Source of the DNA: WRGT01 sp964450405
Lineage (GTDB): Bacteria; Spirochaetota; UBA4802; UBA5550
Length of the DNA: 64,000 bases
Direction of reading: 5' to 3'
Assembly (NCBI GenBank): GCA_964450405.1
Contig: CAYVCQ010000002.1
Coordinates: 388,945 to 452,944, forward strand
The translations under genes were made by a program, and so were the position numbers. Numbering within the stretch: position 1 is the stretch's first letter; each line of letters begins with the position of its first letter. Below are positions 63,201-64,000 of this stretch, piece by piece. Under the pieces are notes generated by a model that saw only the letters and a list, made by a program, of their open reading frames with translations, had not been told where the DNA came from and did no database searches.

Positions 63201-63498
63201 AAATCCCCCTTTAAAGACTTTTTATTTATGTAGAACGCTTTTATTAACACTATAATATCAAAGTTTTATAAAAATGCAACTATAATATTAATAAATTTTT
63301 TTCTATTAAACAACTACCCGCAAAAACTTATTTTAGCGGAAAAGGTTACCCTGTGGGGCTTCTGAAGGACTGCCGCTCCTAGTCCCGCTTAAGCATTGAT
63401 ATAACAGAATAAACCTGTTGACTTAAAAAAAGCTTTATTTTCAATTTATTCAAATGGAATTGAATTATTGAACCCATTGTACACTAGAGGATTATCAG
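63201..63498. other. Divergent intergenic region
   Basis: About 298 bases between amrS (minus) and cmoA (plus). A short G+C-rich patch at ~63350-63400 with small inverted words stands out but is not a recognised element. A TTGACT box at ~63418 lacks a convincing -10 partner. Confidence 0.35.
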
Positions 63499-64000
63499 AT
63501 GGATAAAAAAGATAATATATTTGCAGATGCAGGTGACGTTTCACCATTTGAATTCAATGAAACAGTTGCATCTGTTTTTGATGACATGATTACACGGTCA
63601 GTACCGCACTATAAAGAAATAATTGAACAACAGAGCCGGCTCAGTGCAAAATTCTATCAGAGCGGAACTAAAATATATGACCTGGGGTGTTCTAACGGAA
63701 ACTTTACTGCTGAGTTTATCTCTGAAATGGGTGAGAGAGAATTCGAACTCATCGCGGTGGATAACTCCTCGCCGATGCTTGAATTTTTCAAAAGCCGGAT
63801 TTCAGGATTTATCGGATACCGGAGAATTACGCCGGTACTTTCCGACATAATGGATATTGAATTTGAAAAATCCTCCGTTGTTATTGCAAACCTTACACTG
63901 CAGTTTATCCCCGTTGAACTGAGAGAAAAACTTATTAAAAGAATATATGACTCGCTTGTACCGGGTGGAATTTTTCTTATCACTGAAAAGACAATCAACT
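63499..64000 (+). CDS. cmoA: Carboxy-SAM synthase, C-terminus cut by window edge
   Basis: The first 167 codons of a CmoA homologue. VASVFDDMITRSVPHYKEI near the N-terminus, the SAM loop YDLGCSNGNFT, VDNSSPMLEF, and NLTLQFIP follow the CmoA order. CmoA makes carboxy-S-adenosylmethionine for the cmo5U34 tRNA modification. AGAGGA lies eight bases before the ATG. It is transcribed away from the glycan locus. Confidence 0.88.
   Translation, partial: MDKKDNIFADAGDVSPFEFNETVASVFDDMITRSVPHYKEIIEQQSRLSAKFYQSGTKIYDLGCSNGNFTAEFISEMGEREFELIAVDNSSPMLEFFKSRISGFIGYRRITPVLSDIMDIEFEKSSVVIANLTLQFIPVELREKLIKRIYDSLVPGGIFLITEKTIN

Noticed and set aside
63340..63400. Second copy of the G+C-rich inverted-repeat element
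   Set aside because: Only short words resemble the ends at 61980 and 62153; no long match or paired arm is present.
1..64000. tRNA, rRNA or CRISPR array
   Set aside because: No regular repeat-spacer pattern and no cloverleaf or rRNA segment was noticed on either strand.

Overview
The window is one very large surface-glycan (O-antigen/capsule type) biosynthesis locus from an AT-rich, double-membraned bacterium. Double membranes follow from the Wzm/Wzt exporter and are consistent with CmoA. A class III nucleotide cyclase and a chemotaxis-receptor remnant at the right flank would fit a spirochaete, but nothing here fixes the phylum. There are no rRNA, tRNA or CRISPR features, and no intact insertion sequence.

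Layout. (1) 1-8.0 kb (-): epimerase, glycosyltransferases (GTs), and a WbpB/WbpD/WbpE + WbpG/HisH/HisF set for a 2,3-diacetamido-uronic acid with an acetamidino group; the matching UDP-HexNAc 6-dehydrogenase lies at 24.1-25.4 kb. (2) 8.1-17.4 kb (-): GTs, a methyltransferase, an FnlA/RmlD-like/FnlC set for a UDP-2-acetamido-2,6-dideoxy-L-hexose, and a GT2-methyltransferase fusion. (3) 17.5-24.0 kb (-): a GT-C/DUF2304/GT2 module with a PseC-like aminotransferase, SMR-like protein, methyltransferase and GNAT. (4) 24.1-35.8 kb (-): dehydrogenase, GT4, UDP-GlcA 4-epimerase, AsnB-like amidotransferase, two methyltransferases, Wzt, Wzm, a DUF6056 membrane protein and, as first gene of this run, an EPS-type MarR regulator with a palindrome over its own start codon. 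(5) 35.9-43.1 kb: an E1-like PLP protein with His in place of the Schiff-base Lys and a compact Cys cluster, Fcl, a decayed second copy of the regulator head, a GT10 fucosyltransferase, an unknown protein, a fused MNT-HEPN protein, and Gmd. (6) 43.4-52.2 kb: a CDP-3,6-dideoxyhexose operon (RfbF, RfbG, RfbH, a YerE-like ThDP enzyme, a reductase) that runs into a GtrB/GtrA pair and converges on a large membrane protein. (7) 52.6-58.2 kb: a second GtrB/GtrA pair flanked by two DUF2079 paralogues, then Rmd. (8) 58.4-64 kb: flank with a cyclase, chemotaxis-receptor remnant, methyltransferase, second UDP-GlcA 4-epimerase, a small inverted-repeat element, AmrS and CmoA.

How it works together (inference): cytoplasmic GTs assemble a polymer containing amino-uronic acid, L-amino-deoxyhexose, fucose and possibly D-rhamnose residues. 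Wzm/Wzt exports it, and up to three polyprenyl-phosphate-sugar modules decorate it outside the inner membrane. One of these appears dedicated to a branched CDP-3,6-dideoxysugar. No Wzx/Wzy pair and no initiating phosphoglycosyltransferase was recognised.
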